A stretch of 64,000 bases of DNA from assembly GCF_004345665.1 (NCBI RefSeq), contig NZ_SLWR01000014.1, positions 124,001 to 188,000 of the forward strand, in the 5' to 3' direction. This document shows positions 1 through 8,763 of this stretch, piece by piece. A model generated the notes under the pieces. It was not told the DNA's origin and did no database searches. It saw only the letters and a list, made by a program, of their open reading frames with translations. How positions within the stretch are numbered: position 1 is the stretch's first letter; each line of letters begins with the position of its first letter. The position numbers and the translations under genes are program-made. The DNA comes from Kribbella antiqua (lineage in GTDB: Bacteria > Actinomycetota > Actinomycetes > Propionibacteriales > Kribbellaceae).

Positions 1-414
1 GTCCACGTCACCCGCCCCACCTGGGCCGACCCCACACCCCGCCACAAACTCAGGCTCGGCTCGTACCGACGCCGCCTGCCCACGCATGCCCGGCAGAACA
101 ACCCAGCCTTTGAGCCCGAAACCGTCCAGCCATCACCCCCTGCCCAGACCCCGCGCACCGGCGCGACAGCGACATCCACCGCGAGCATCCACGAGGCAGC
201 TGCGCGGAGCATCCGCGAGGCCGTCGAACTGAGCCTTGGCAAGGCCGTTCGTGTTGACCCCTGGGGAGAGGCCCAGAATCCGGGGGAAGACAAGCAGCCT
301 CTCCGTAACGCAGAGGATCCGCGATCCCGGTGGCGCGCTGACGGCGAGGCGCTCCAAGAAGCGGCGAGATTCGCTGTCTGGGGCGACACCTCGACGACCG
401 GAGCGCCTGCCTAG
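1..414 (+). CDS. Hypothetical protein, C-terminal part (5' end outside window)
   Basis: An open frame runs from the first base to a TAG at 412-414, about 137 codons. It begins with a basic stretch rich in Arg and Pro (KLRLGSYRRRLPTHARQ), followed by a Pro/Ala/Thr-rich linker and a charged, possibly helical segment (IREAVELSLGKAV). I recognise no family. The frame is supported by its length without stops and third-position GC bias, but overlapping antisense frames of similar length exist, so coding status is uncertain. Confidence 0.3.
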   Translation, partial: VHVTRPTWADPTPRHKLRLGSYRRRLPTHARQNNPAFEPETVQPSPPAQTPRTGATATSTASIHEAAARSIREAVELSLGKAVRVDPWGEAQNPGEDKQPLRNAEDPRSRWRADGEALQEAARFAVWGDTSTTGAPA

Positions 415-489
415 ACACAGCCCGGTGGCGGCCAGCACCACGGCGCCGTCGTACGGACCTGTCGGCCCCGCGGGCTCTGTTGCCGCGGG

Positions 490-996
490 CTACTTCTCGG
501 CGACTTGCTGGAGGTGGGCGTAGATGAGTTGGAGGAAGTCTGCGCCGGAGATCGCGGTCAGGGCTGAGGCGATCGTTCGGGTGAGGCGCGGGGCGAAGAG
601 CAGGCCCAGGGTGAGCCCGGTGCCGACCCAGACGGCGAGGCAGAACGGGCAGGTGATCAGTTCGCCGACCGCATGCCGCACTGACCCGTCACGCCGTACG
701 TCTTCCATCACCTCGGACGGCCCACCGGTGTCTTTGTAACGCGCGAACGGCACCCGCAGCGGACTCGTCACAGCATCCTTGGTCAGCAACCGCGCAAGCT
801 TCTGAGTACCGACCGTCACCAACACCAGGTCGTACGGCGAAATCCGCCGACTCCGCGTCCCCACCAGCGCTGCCACAACCCCCGCGACCCCGACCAGCCC
901 CGAGAACGCCGTCATCAACAGCACATAACCCTTCAGCGGCCGCTCGGCTCCCTGCGCGTACTCCTTCGCCTCAGCCTCAACCGTCTCCTTGACCAT
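490..996 (-). CDS. DUF1360 family membrane protein
   Basis: The product is 168 aa. Residues about 23-46 form a hydrophobic segment. A central 'YDLVLVTVGTQKLARLLTKD' segment and a C-terminal 'CPFCLAVWVG' motif (Cys116, Cys119) followed by a second hydrophobic stretch are the hallmarks of the DUF1360 family (PF07098), whose function is unknown. The family is small and membrane-bound, with the Cys-x-x-Cys motif at the start of a helix. It is followed at higher coordinates by two very small membrane-protein genes on the same strand and may be their last co-transcribed partner. Family assignment is from motif recognition; the role is unknown. Confidence 0.75.
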   Translation of the reverse strand: MVKETVEAEAKEYAQGAERPLKGYVLLMTAFSGLVGVAGVVAALVGTRSRRISPYDLVLVTVGTQKLARLLTKDAVTSPLRVPFARYKDTGGPSEVMEDVRRDGSVRHAVGELITCPFCLAVWVGTGLTLGLLFAPRLTRTIASALTAISGADFLQLIYAHLQQVAEK

Positions 997-1024
997 GCCC
1001 CGCCGGTACCCACCGCCACGCGCA

Positions 1025-1207
1025 CTACTGCGGCTTCGGCGACGCAGTCAGCCGCAAGAAGATCAGCAGCATGGTGAGCAGTGGGAGTACGACGGTCCAG
1101 GCGGTCGCCACCGAAGCGGCGAAGGCGCCGACGACGAGCAGCACAGCCGACAAGCGTGGGCGGCAGATGCCGAGCCGGCGGGCGAGGACCTGACGGCGTG
1201 TGCTCAT
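1025..1207 (-). CDS. Small membrane protein (60 aa), unknown function
   Basis: A 60-aa protein starts at the ATG at 1207 (MSTRRQVLARRLGI). A basic N-terminus is followed by one long or two short hydrophobic helices (residues about 19-52, rich in Ala, Val and Leu). The start was chosen because the upstream in-frame extension is arginine/proline-rich and overlaps the next gene. It lies 5 bp downstream of the stop of the next small membrane protein, so co-transcription is likely. No family recognised. Confidence 0.5.
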   Translation of the reverse strand: MSTRRQVLARRLGICRPRLSAVLLVVGAFAASVATAWTVVLPLLTMLLIFLRLTASPKPQ

Positions 1208-1212
1208 CCCGC

Positions 1213-1449
1213 TTAGAGGACCTCGCCTTTGACGAGTTGGATGCCTAGGCCGAAGATGCCGCCGAGGGCTGCCCAGCCGAGGACGAAGGGCAGGAAGGTC
1301 AGGCCCCAGACCTCCAGGCAGGTGTCCGAACCGGCGAGGACGCAGCCTGGGGCTGCGGTGGCTGCTTGGTTGAAGATGAACCACCCGAGCGCGGCCCCGA
1401 CCAGCGAGCCGATGCCTGATGTCGCGAAGTACCCCTGAAGCGCTCCCAT
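1213..1449 (-). CDS. Small membrane protein (78 aa), unknown function
   Basis: The start at 1449 (MGALQGYF) is preceded by a GAGGGGGAGC ribosome-binding sequence; an in-frame start 12 codons upstream would place this site inside the gene. The protein has a glycine-rich hydrophobic segment (about 13-28), a short loop with two Cys (CVLAGSDTC) and a second hydrophobic segment (about 46-70). It resembles the many two-helix actinobacterial membrane proteins without a known role. Confidence 0.6.
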   Translation of the reverse strand: MGALQGYFATSGIGSLVGAALGWFIFNQAATAAPGCVLAGSDTCLEVWGLTFLPFVLGWAALGGIFGLGIQLVKGEVL

Positions 1450-1515
1450 GATGCTCCCCCTCGTACCTGTGATGGCACGTCCCAATGGCTACATCGTGCG
1501 AACCGGGGTCGGCCG

Positions 1516-2724
1516 TTACAGAGAGTTGTGAGCCAGCCAGCCTGAGGGGTTCTGGCGGACGTCCTCGATCACCGTGAGAGCGGCGCCGATGACGGCGGCG
1601 TCAGGGCCGAGCATGGCGGGGCGTACGGCGACTGTGGACCAGCGGGAGCTGAGGACGCGGCGGCTCAGTTCGGCCTGGATGTTGTCGACGAGCCAGGACG
1701 ACAGCAACGAGTAGCTGCCGCCGAGCAGGATGGTGTCCATGTCGAGGAGGTTGACCAGGTCCGACAGCGCGATCCCGAGCGCAGTACCGGCGGCGTCGAG
1801 CGCGGCGAGGGTCCGCTTGGAGCCCGCGTCGGCGCGGGTGACGATCGTGGCTGGCCCGTCCACGCTGCCTGGACCGAAGATGGCCTCCACGCTGGCGTAG
1901 GTCTGAAGGCAGCCGTTCGCACCGCACGGGCAGGCGCGCCCGTTGGGAAAGACCGTTACGTGGCCCAGCTCGCCGCTCCACCCCCGGGCGCCCCGCAGCA
2001 GCTGACCGTTGAGCACCAGCCCGGCGCCCAGGTCGAGCTCGCCGGACACGTACGCGAAGTTCCGCAGGTCCTCGTCGCTGGCGTAGAGCTCACCCAACGC
2101 CGCCAGGTTCGCCTCGTTGTCCACGGCAATCGGCAGGTCGTCCAGCGCCGTCCGCAGCAGCGTGCCGGCGTCCACGTCGCGCCAGCCTTGCTGCGGCGCG
2201 AATTTCACCACGCTGCGCTCGGCAACAGGCCCAGGCACCGACACCATGCCGCCGACAACGGTCAGGCCTTCGTCAGCCACGGCAGCGGTCGCCTCGCGCG
2301 CCATTGTGGCCAGCTCGGTCAGGATGGTCTTCGGACGTCGGCCCGGGCGGATCGGCGGGGAGAAACTGAGATGCCGCACAGTTCCGGTCAAGTCGACCAC
2401 GCACGCGGCGAGGTGGTCCCCGCGGATGTCCAGCCCCAGCCCGGCCGGCCCCTGTCGCGACAACGTCAGACCGACCCGCGGACGGCCCGCGCCGCCACCG
2501 TGCACCGGCGCAGCCTCGGCGATCAGCTGCCCCAACACGAGATCGTCGACGATGCGCGACACCGTCGGCTTGGTCAGGCCGGTCAGCTCGACCAGCTCGG
2601 TGCGCGAGATCGGCCGGTCACCCGCGGAGAGGATGTGGCGGAAGACCAGTCCGAGATTGAGATGGCGCAGTCCCTCCTGGCGCACCGGGGCATCCCCTGG
2701 CGGCAGGGTTCGGGCCCGCGTCAC
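1516..2724 (-). CDS. ROK family transcriptional regulator
   Basis: The product is 402 aa: an N-terminal winged helix-turn-helix (segment SRTELVELTGLTKPTVSRIV) followed by a ROK sugar-kinase-like domain. The ROK zinc motif CxCGxxGC is intact (CPCGANGC, near residue 265), as is the 'DNEANLAALGE' region near residue 205. ROK repressors of this architecture (NagC/Mlc/XylR type) respond to sugars or sugar phosphates. The GTG start at 2724 overlaps the stop of the upstream DUF6807 gene (GTGA), so the two are translationally coupled. A longer frame upstream would run inside that gene and is rejected. Its likely targets are its own operon and the divergent pectinase gene; the ligand is inferred only as a plant-sugar derivative. 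Confidence 0.9.
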   Translation of the reverse strand: MTRARTLPPGDAPVRQEGLRHLNLGLVFRHILSAGDRPISRTELVELTGLTKPTVSRIVDDLVLGQLIAEAAPVHGGGAGRPRVGLTLSRQGPAGLGLDIRGDHLAACVVDLTGTVRHLSFSPPIRPGRRPKTILTELATMAREATAAVADEGLTVVGGMVSVPGPVAERSVVKFAPQQGWRDVDAGTLLRTALDDLPIAVDNEANLAALGELYASDEDLRNFAYVSGELDLGAGLVLNGQLLRGARGWSGELGHVTVFPNGRACPCGANGCLQTYASVEAIFGPGSVDGPATIVTRADAGSKRTLAALDAAGTALGIALSDLVNLLDMDTILLGGSYSLLSSWLVDNIQAELSRRVLSSRWSTVAVRPAMLGPDAAVIGAALTVIEDVRQNPSGWLAHNSL

Positions 2725-3560
2725 CGCGCGGTCCTCGTTAGGTCGACCAACTCCGCGGCCTCGTCGTCGGACAGTTCCCCGTCCGCGACGACCGTGGCGA
2801 TCGAGCGGACCGCCGTACCGCCGGGTGGCAAGGTCAACGGGACGTCCCAGCTGAGAGCCGATCCGACGCCGGTGTAGTCGCGCGTACGGACGAACCACGG
2901 ATCGGCTCGGGTGACGTCGTCGGCTGCGGTGAACACCAGCGTCCAGGCCGCCCCGGTGACCGCGATCCAGTCACACGTCTGCCCGTGTACGGCGTCCAGC
3001 CCGACACCGGCCGGGCCGAAGACGCGGTTCGACCCTGGTGCGCGCCAGAAGAAGCCGCCGTACCCAGCGCCGGTGCGGCCCGCAGCGGCCGGGCTGCGGA
3101 TCTCGAGCGGACGGTCGGTCGCGTTGGTCAACGCGAAGCTCAAGCCCAGCACCCAAGCGGTGTCCGTTGCACCGCGCGCGGTCAGCACCCGCTCCTCGGT
3201 CAGGAGAGTCTCGCCCGCGGGAGACGACCAACGCACGGCATGTGCCAACTGCGAAGGCCGTTGCTCCAGCCAGCGCTCGTGCCGCTGGATGCCTTGGTTG
3301 TCGAGCCAGGCCGGACCGTGTCCGGCGATGTACGTGCGACCGCCCCAGAAGTTCGCGCCGTCGACGTCAGGCACCGCGATACTCACGCCGGCGTGGTGCC
3401 GATGCGAGGCCGGCATCAGCTCGGTGACGACCGTCCCCGCGGGAGTCGTCACCGGATGCAGGTACGGGCGCGGCGCATAGGCCAGCGGGAGATCCGGCTC
3501 CCACACGTAGCGCGCGAGCGTCCGGCCCTCCACGACGAGATCCGCGGCTGATTCGGTCAT
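2721..3560 (-). CDS. DUF6807 (PmoA-like) family protein, copy 1
   Basis: The product is 279 aa. Conserved features are 'YAPRPYLHPV', 'HRHHAGVSIAV', 'NFWGGRTY', 'GAGYGGFFWR' and a C-terminal 'DPWFVRTRDYTGVG' block, typical of the DUF6807 family, often annotated 'methane oxygenase PmoA' by misleading transfer. There are no membrane segments, so a cytoplasmic soluble beta-rich protein is likely, possibly sugar-active. It is the first gene of an operon with the ROK regulator and diverges from the pectinase gene. A paralogue sits at 8760-9566 behind the sugar ABC importer, which points to carbohydrate catabolism rather than methane oxidation. Confidence 0.85.
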   Translation of the reverse strand: MTESAADLVVEGRTLARYVWEPDLPLAYAPRPYLHPVTTPAGTVVTELMPASHRHHAGVSIAVPDVDGANFWGGRTYIAGHGPAWLDNQGIQRHERWLEQRPSQLAHAVRWSSPAGETLLTEERVLTARGATDTAWVLGLSFALTNATDRPLEIRSPAAAGRTGAGYGGFFWRAPGSNRVFGPAGVGLDAVHGQTCDWIAVTGAAWTLVFTAADDVTRADPWFVRTRDYTGVGSALSWDVPLTLPPGGTAVRSIATVVADGELSDDEAAELVDLTRTAR

Positions 3561-3605
3561 CGGGCCTGATCATACGGCCGCCTCCAGCCGGATTGGGACA
3601 ACTCG

Positions 3606-3618
3606 CGAAACTTATTCG
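3606..3618. promoter_or_regulatory. Candidate operator between the DUF6807/ROK operon and the pectinase gene
   Basis: CGAA-ACTTA-TTCG is an inverted repeat in the divergent intergenic region. It lies 20 bp upstream of the -35 box of the pectinase gene and is flanked by an outer CTCG/CGAG pair. It resembles the repeats at 15540-15559 and 15621-15633 in front of the LacI-controlled importer. A ROK or LacI regulator could bind; unproven. Confidence 0.4.
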
Positions 3619-3637
3619 AGATGATTAGGTAAAGCCA

Positions 3638-3667
3638 TTGACACTAATTGCTGACCGCTCGTAAGGT
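3638..3667 (+). promoter_or_regulatory. Sigma-70-type promoter of the pectinase gene
   Basis: A perfect -35 TTGACA (3638-3643) is followed after 18 bp by TAAGGT (3662-3667), which fits the actinobacterial TAnnnT -10. It points to the gene starting at 3705, giving a leader of about 30 nt with the AGAAGGG ribosome-binding site at 3691-3697. Confidence 0.6.
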
Positions 3668-3704
3668 CCCGGTCACACTCGCCTTCGCAGAGAAGGGTCA
3701 GCAG

Positions 3705-5609
3705 ATGTATCTCTCCGCCCTCCTAGCCCCAGTGATCACGGTCAGCTCGCTCCTGACCGCCGTACCGGCTCACGTCCAAGCCGACAAGCTCACCGTCGCC
3801 GCCGACGGGTCCGGGCAGTACCGGACCGTCCAGGCCGCGATCGACGCGGTCCCCGCCAACAGCCCCACCCAGATCGTCATCGAGATCAAGCCCGGCACCT
3901 ACCGCGGCGTCATCAGCATCCCGTCCAGCAAGCCGAACATCCGGCTGGCCGGCCTCGGCAGCGATCCCTCGAAGGTCATCATCGTCGAGAACCACTTCGC
4001 CGGCGGCCTCAAGCCCGACGGTACGGCGTACGGCACCTCCGGGAGCGCCACCGCCACCATCAGTGGGGCCGGCTTCAGCGCCCACAACCTGACGATCTCC
4101 AACGACTTCGACGAAGCCGCCAACACCGACAAGCCCGGTCACCAGGCCGTCGCACTCAACCTGGCCTCGGATCGCGCGGTACTCACCAATGTGCGCCTGC
4201 TCGGCAACCAGGACACGTTCCTGCTCAAGGACTCGGCCCGCGCATACATCAAGACCTCGTACATCGCGGGTGACGTCGACTTCATCTTCGGCGGGGGCAT
4301 CGCGGTGTTCGACCGCAGCGAGATCCACACCGAGGCGCGCGGTGGTTCCGTCACCGCCGCGAGTACGCCGGTCGACCGCGCGTACGGCTTCCTCTTTGTT
4401 CAGTCCCGCTTCACGAGCAGTGCACCAGCAGCCTCGACCAGCCTCGGCCGTCCCTGGCGAGCGGCCGGCCAGGTCGTCGTACGCGACTCCGTCCTCGGCG
4501 CGCACATCAACACGACGCAGCCCTGGACCGACATGTCCGGGAACACCTGGCAGGCCGCACGATTCGCGGAGTACAAGAACACCGGACCCGGCTCGGGCGT
4601 CAACGCGAACCGGCCGCAGCTCACCGATCCGCAAGCCGCCGGCTACACCGCGGCGAAGTACCTGGCCGGCACCGACGGCTGGAATCCCCTGCAGGGCCAC
4701 GCGGCTCCCACCTGGTCGGACACCGCGGACGGGTTCGCCTCACTCGCCGGCGGTACGACGGGAGGCCGCGGCGGCCAGACCGTCACCGTGACCAACCAGG
4801 CCGACCTGGTCCGGTACGCCGCCGCGACCGAGCCCTACGTGATCCGGGTCGCCACCACCATCCCGATCATTCCGCGCGGCACGATGATCCGGGTCGCGTC
4901 GAACAAGACGATCGTCGGCGTCGGCACCAGCGGCCAGCTCGCGTACGGCGGTTTCTACGTCACCACCGGCATGCGCAACGTCATCATCCGCAACCTGACC
5001 ATCCGCGACACCCTGATGCCCGACGACGATCCGGACGACAAGGTCTACGACTACGACGCGATCCGGCTCGACACCGCCGACCACATCTGGATCGACCACA
5101 ACCACCTGACCCGGATGAACGACGGCCTGCTCGACAGCCGCAAGGACACGACGTACCTGACCGTGTCGTGGAACGTCCTGTCCGACAACAACAAGTCGTT
5201 CGGGATCGGCTGGACCGCCAACCTGACGGCGCAGATGACGATTCACCACAACTGGATCTACAACTCCACGCAGCGCAACCCCAGCATCGACAACGTCGCC
5301 CGGGCCCACCTGTACAACAACTACCTGCAGAACGTGAGTGCCTACGGCAACTTTGTCCGCGGCCTCACCAAAGCGGTGATCGAGAACAGCTACTTCGACA
5401 CCGTCCACAACCCGTACTACGTCGAGGCCGGCGAGCTGGTCCAGCGCGGCAACCGGACCGTGAACTGCACCTGGTCCGACGGGCTCGTCACCGAGAAGGG
5501 CACCGCGTTCACCCCGAGCGCCTTCTACAACTACACCCTCGACCCGGTCGAGAACGTCCCGGCGCTGCTCCGCACCCAGTCCGGGCCGCAGGCAACCATC
5601 GGCCTCTGA
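3705..5609 (+). CDS. Secreted pectinesterase-pectate lyase fusion
   Basis: The product is 634 aa. The start at ATG 3705 was chosen for AGAAGGG 7 bp upstream and because it begins directly with a signal peptide (MYLSALLAPVITVSSLLTAVP, cleavage near AHVQA). Residues about 28-330 are a CE8 pectin methylesterase: 'GNQDTFLL' (near 168) and 'DVDFIFGGG' (near 190) carry the two catalytic aspartates, and 'LGRPW' (near 247) the conserved Arg. Residues about 345-634 are a PL1 pectate lyase beta-helix: 'HIWIDHN' (near 462), 'VSWNVLSDNNKS' and 'HHNWIYNSTQRNPSI' (near 514-528) with the catalytic Arg. One polypeptide could thus de-esterify pectin and cleave the resulting polygalacturonate outside the cell. 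It is followed 13 bp later by the lipoprotein of an ABC importer, consistent with uptake of the products. Confidence 0.93.
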   Translation: MYLSALLAPVITVSSLLTAVPAHVQADKLTVAADGSGQYRTVQAAIDAVPANSPTQIVIEIKPGTYRGVISIPSSKPNIRLAGLGSDPSKVIIVENHFAGGLKPDGTAYGTSGSATATISGAGFSAHNLTISNDFDEAANTDKPGHQAVALNLASDRAVLTNVRLLGNQDTFLLKDSARAYIKTSYIAGDVDFIFGGGIAVFDRSEIHTEARGGSVTAASTPVDRAYGFLFVQSRFTSSAPAASTSLGRPWRAAGQVVVRDSVLGAHINTTQPWTDMSGNTWQAARFAEYKNTGPGSGVNANRPQLTDPQAAGYTAAKYLAGTDGWNPLQGHAAPTWSDTADGFASLAGGTTGGRGGQTVTVTNQADLVRYAAATEPYVIRVATTIPIIPRGTMIRVASNKTIVGVGTSGQLAYGGFYVTTGMRNVIIRNLTIRDTLMPDDDPDDKVYDYDAIRLDTADHIWIDHNHLTRMNDGLLDSRKDTTYLTVSWNVLSDNNKSFGIGWTANLTAQMTIHHNWIYNSTQRNPSIDNVARAHLYNNYLQNVSAYGNFVRGLTKAVIENSYFDTVHNPYYVEAGELVQRGNRTVNCTWSDGLVTEKGTAFTPSAFYNYTLDPVENVPALLRTQSGPQATIGL

Positions 5610-5622
5610 AAGGCAGACTTCC

Positions 5623-6936
5623 ATGTCACAATCCACACCAAGCCGCCGGAACCTGCTGAAGGCTGTCGGTGTCTCCGCCCTGGGCCTCGGCCTCACCGCC
5701 TGCGGCCGGGGGTTCGGGGGCGGCGGCGACTCCTCGGAGTCCGGCACCGTCCAGCTCAACATGGTCTGGTGGGGCGACGCCACCCGGGCGCAGAAGACCC
5801 AGGCCGCGCTCGACATCTTCCTCCAGGAAAACCCCGGCATCACGACCAAAACGGAGTACCAGGACAGCGGCCCGTACAAAGACAAACTGGCCACCCGGTT
5901 CGCCGCCGGCAACGCGCCGGATCTGGTCGCGATGCGGACCGACTCCCTGCGCGAGTACGCCGATCGCGGGTCGCTGCTCGACCTGAACAAGCACACCGAC
6001 CAGCTCAACCTGACCGCGCTACCGCCCAACATCCGCAACATCGGGGCCGTCGGCGAGCAGCTGTACGGCGTACCGTCCGGGCTCAACACCATCGGCTTCG
6101 TCGTCAACAAGACCATCACCGACAAGTACGGCGTACCGATCCCGGACGGAGACACCTGGGCCTGGAAGGACCTGGCCGCGTTCGCCAAGGAGATCTCGGC
6201 CAAGAGCGGCAAGAAGGTGTACGGCACCGGCTTCGAGGCCGGCACACTGGCCAACATGGTCGTCTTCACCCGGCAGCGCGGTGAGGACTTCTTCACCGAC
6301 GACGGCCGGCTGGGTGTCAGCGAGGCCACCGTCACCGCCTGGTTCGAGATGATCGAGAAGATGCGGGCCGAGGGCGGCTTCCCACCGGCCGGCTTCTTCG
6401 ACAACATCGGCAGCTCGTCCTCGGAATCACCACTGGCCAAAGGAACGCTGGCCTGCCAGATCATTCCCACCAACAACTTCCTGTCCTACAACAAGGATGC
6501 CGGCGGCAACCTTGCGCTGCTCCGGATCCCTGGTGAGAGCACGGAGCGCCGGCGCGGGCAGACCATCGACACCCCGCATCTGTGGTCGGTCTCGGCGAAG
6601 TCCAAGCACCCGGCCGAGACGTTGAAGCTGCTCGACTTCCTGGTGAACGACGCCCGGGCCTCGAAGGCGACCGGCACCACGCGCGGGGTCCCGGTGAACC
6701 CGAACGTGACCAAAGAGATCGCGTCCACGCTCGCCCTCGACGACCAGGTCGCGACCGACTACCTCACCAAGCTCCAGACCGAGAAACTGCTCCGGTCCTC
6801 CAGCAACCCGCCCGGAGCCAGCGCCATCGCCGCGAGCCTCAAGACGATCGCGACCGAGGTCGAGTTCAAGCGGCAGACCCCGGCCGCCGGAGCGAAGGCC
6901 TTCGTCGCGGCCGGCCAGAAGGCCCTGGCCAGATGA
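5623..6936 (+). CDS. Sugar ABC importer, substrate-binding lipoprotein
   Basis: The product is 437 aa, an extracellular solute-binding protein family 1. The N-terminus has a twin-arginine-like start (SRRNLLKAVG) and a lipobox LTAC, so the mature protein is probably anchored at Cys27 outside the membrane. The 'VWWGDATRAQKTQ' and 'GNAPDLVAMRTDSL' segments are typical of CUT1 oligosaccharide binders. The stop overlaps the start of the first permease (ATGA at 6933-6936). Position behind the pectinase fusion suggests oligogalacturonides or related sugars as ligand (inference). No ATPase gene is present; CUT1 systems commonly use a shared MsmK/MsiK-type ATPase encoded elsewhere. Confidence 0.9.
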   Translation: MSQSTPSRRNLLKAVGVSALGLGLTACGRGFGGGGDSSESGTVQLNMVWWGDATRAQKTQAALDIFLQENPGITTKTEYQDSGPYKDKLATRFAAGNAPDLVAMRTDSLREYADRGSLLDLNKHTDQLNLTALPPNIRNIGAVGEQLYGVPSGLNTIGFVVNKTITDKYGVPIPDGDTWAWKDLAAFAKEISAKSGKKVYGTGFEAGTLANMVVFTRQRGEDFFTDDGRLGVSEATVTAWFEMIEKMRAEGGFPPAGFFDNIGSSSSESPLAKGTLACQIIPTNNFLSYNKDAGGNLALLRIPGESTERRRGQTIDTPHLWSVSAKSKHPAETLKLLDFLVNDARASKATGTTRGVPVNPNVTKEIASTLALDDQVATDYLTKLQTEKLLRSSSNPPGASAIAASLKTIATEVEFKRQTPAAGAKAFVAAGQKALAR

Positions 6937-7871
6937 CAGCTCTGCTCGAGCGGACCACCCGCGCCCGCCCGGCCGCTCCCGCGCGCAAACCAGCACCGCG
7001 GAAGCGCCGCCGGGACCGGGCCGGGTACGTCTTCCTACTGCCCTGGTTCGTCGGCATGCTGTTCACGATCGTGCCGTTCTTCGCCTCGCTGTACCTCGCG
7101 TTCACCGACTACAACCTGCTGAACGCGCCGCGCTGGATCGGGTTCGCGAACTTCCGCGAGATGCTCGCCGACCCGCTCCTGCGGCAGTCGATGAAGGTCA
7201 CCTTCCTGTACACCTTCATCTCGGTCCCGGCATCGCTCGCGGTGGCGCTGCTGGTCGCGATGGTGCTGAACAAGGGAATCCGCGGCCTGGCGGTCTACCG
7301 CGCCGTCTTCTACCTGCCGTCGCTCCTGGGCGGCAGCGTCGCGATCGTGATCCTGTGGCGGCACATCTTCGGTGCCAACGGCATCGTCAACGACCTGCTC
7401 GGCTGGTTCGGCATCCACGGACCGGGCTGGACCTCCGACCCGGACTTCTCCCTAAGCACGCTGATCCTGCTGCACGTGTGGACCTTCGGCTCGCCGATGG
7501 TCATCTTCCTGGCCGGCCTGCGCCAGATCCCGGTCATGTACTACGAGGCCTCCGCGATCGACGGCGCGTCGAAATGGCAGCAGTTCCGCTCGATCACCCT
7601 GCCGCTGCTGAGCCCGATCATCTTCTTCAACCTGATCCAGTCGCTGATCTCGTCGTTCCAGACCTTCACCCAGGGTTTCGTGATGAGCGGCGGCACCGGC
7701 GGCCCGGCCGACTCCACCCTCTTCTACAACCTGTACCTGTACCAGCAGGGGTTCTCGCAGTTCCACATGGGCTACGCGTCCGCGATGGCCTGGATGCTGC
7801 TGGTCATCATCGCCGCGTTCACCGCGATCAACTTCCTGGCCGCGAAGTACTGGGTCTTCTACGAGCAATGA
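6933..7871 (+). CDS. Sugar ABC importer permease 1 (MalF-like)
   Basis: The product is 312 aa with a basic cytoplasmic N-terminus (about 30 residues), six predicted transmembrane helices and the EAA loop 'YYEASAIDGASKWQQFRSIT' that contacts the ATPase. The start is ATG 6933, overlapping the stop of the binding-protein gene. It pairs with the second permease 7 bp downstream, forming a heterodimeric CUT1 channel. Confidence 0.92.
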   Translation: MTALLERTTRARPAAPARKPAPRKRRRDRAGYVFLLPWFVGMLFTIVPFFASLYLAFTDYNLLNAPRWIGFANFREMLADPLLRQSMKVTFLYTFISVPASLAVALLVAMVLNKGIRGLAVYRAVFYLPSLLGGSVAIVILWRHIFGANGIVNDLLGWFGIHGPGWTSDPDFSLSTLILLHVWTFGSPMVIFLAGLRQIPVMYYEASAIDGASKWQQFRSITLPLLSPIIFFNLIQSLISSFQTFTQGFVMSGGTGGPADSTLFYNLYLYQQGFSQFHMGYASAMAWMLLVIIAAFTAINFLAAKYWVFYEQ

Positions 7872-7878
7872 GGCCGAC

Positions 7879-8763
7879 ATGTCGATTGTCCTGAAAGCAC
7901 GACCCGCTGAGGACTCGTACTTCGAGAATCTCGGCAACACCCGGTTCGTCCGCTTCCGGCGGCACCTGATCCTGTGTGCCATCGGGATTGTGATGATGTA
8001 TCCGCTGGCCTGGCTGATCTCCAGCTCGGTCAAACCGAACACACTCATCTTCAAGGACCTGTCCTTGTGGCCGGCTCAGTTCCAGCTGTCGAACTACACC
8101 GACGGCTGGAACGCGTTGCAGCAGCCGTTCAGCATCTACCTGATGAACTCGCTCGTCATCGTCGTACTGAGCATCATCGGAAACCTGCTGTCCTGCTCGC
8201 TGGCGGCGTACGGGTTCGCCCGTTTGGACTTCGGTGGGCGGAAGCTGTTCTTCGCGTTGATGCTCGGGACGATGATGTTGCCGGGTCACGTGCTGCTGGT
8301 GCCGCAGTACATCATGTTCTCCAAGCTGGACTGGCTGAACACGTACTACCCGCTGCTGGTGCCGAACTTCCTTGCCACCAACGCGTTCTACATCTTCCTG
8401 ATGGTGCAGTTCATGCGGGCGTTGCCACGTGAGCTCGACGACGCGGCGCGGATCGACGGCTGCGGGCCGTTCCGGACGTTCTACCGGATCATCCTGCCGC
8501 TCTGCCTGCCGGCGCTGGCCACGACCGCCGTCTTCACTTTCATCTCGGTCTGGAACGAATTCTTCGGCCCACTGCTCTACCTGACCGACCCCGAGCTGTA
8601 CACGGTGCCGCTGGCGCTGCGGCAGTTCATGGATTCCGAGGGCCAGAGTCAGTGGGGGCAGATGTTCGCCATGTCGTTCGTCTCGGTGGCACCGGTCATC
8701 GGGTTCTTCATCGCCGGCCAGAAGTACCTGGTCAAGGGCATCGCGACGACGGGCCTCAAGTGA
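7879..8763 (+). CDS. Sugar ABC importer permease 2 (MalG-like)
   Basis: The product is 294 aa with six predicted membrane helices; the EAA loop reads 'LPRELDDAARIDGCGPFRTF'. It forms the second half of the CUT1 permease. Its TGA stop (8761-8763) overlaps the GTG start of the DUF6807 gene, indicating coupled translation and a shared function. Confidence 0.92.
   Translation: MSIVLKARPAEDSYFENLGNTRFVRFRRHLILCAIGIVMMYPLAWLISSSVKPNTLIFKDLSLWPAQFQLSNYTDGWNALQQPFSIYLMNSLVIVVLSIIGNLLSCSLAAYGFARLDFGGRKLFFALMLGTMMLPGHVLLVPQYIMFSKLDWLNTYYPLLVPNFLATNAFYIFLMVQFMRALPRELDDAARIDGCGPFRTFYRIILPLCLPALATTAVFTFISVWNEFFGPLLYLTDPELYTVPLALRQFMDSEGQSQWGQMFAMSFVSVAPVIGFFIAGQKYLVKGIATTGLK

Noticed and set aside
1960-2877. 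305-codon plus-strand frame
   Set aside because: Antisense shadow of the ROK regulator gene; composition (Gln/Arg/His-rich) is not protein-like.
2721-3560. Literal reading of DUF6807 as methane monooxygenase subunit
   Set aside because: No membrane helices or copper-site pattern; context is sugar catabolism.
4740-6476. 578-codon open frame on the minus strand
   Set aside because: It lies antisense to the pectinase fusion and binding-protein genes, has no domain, and reflects high GC at third positions.
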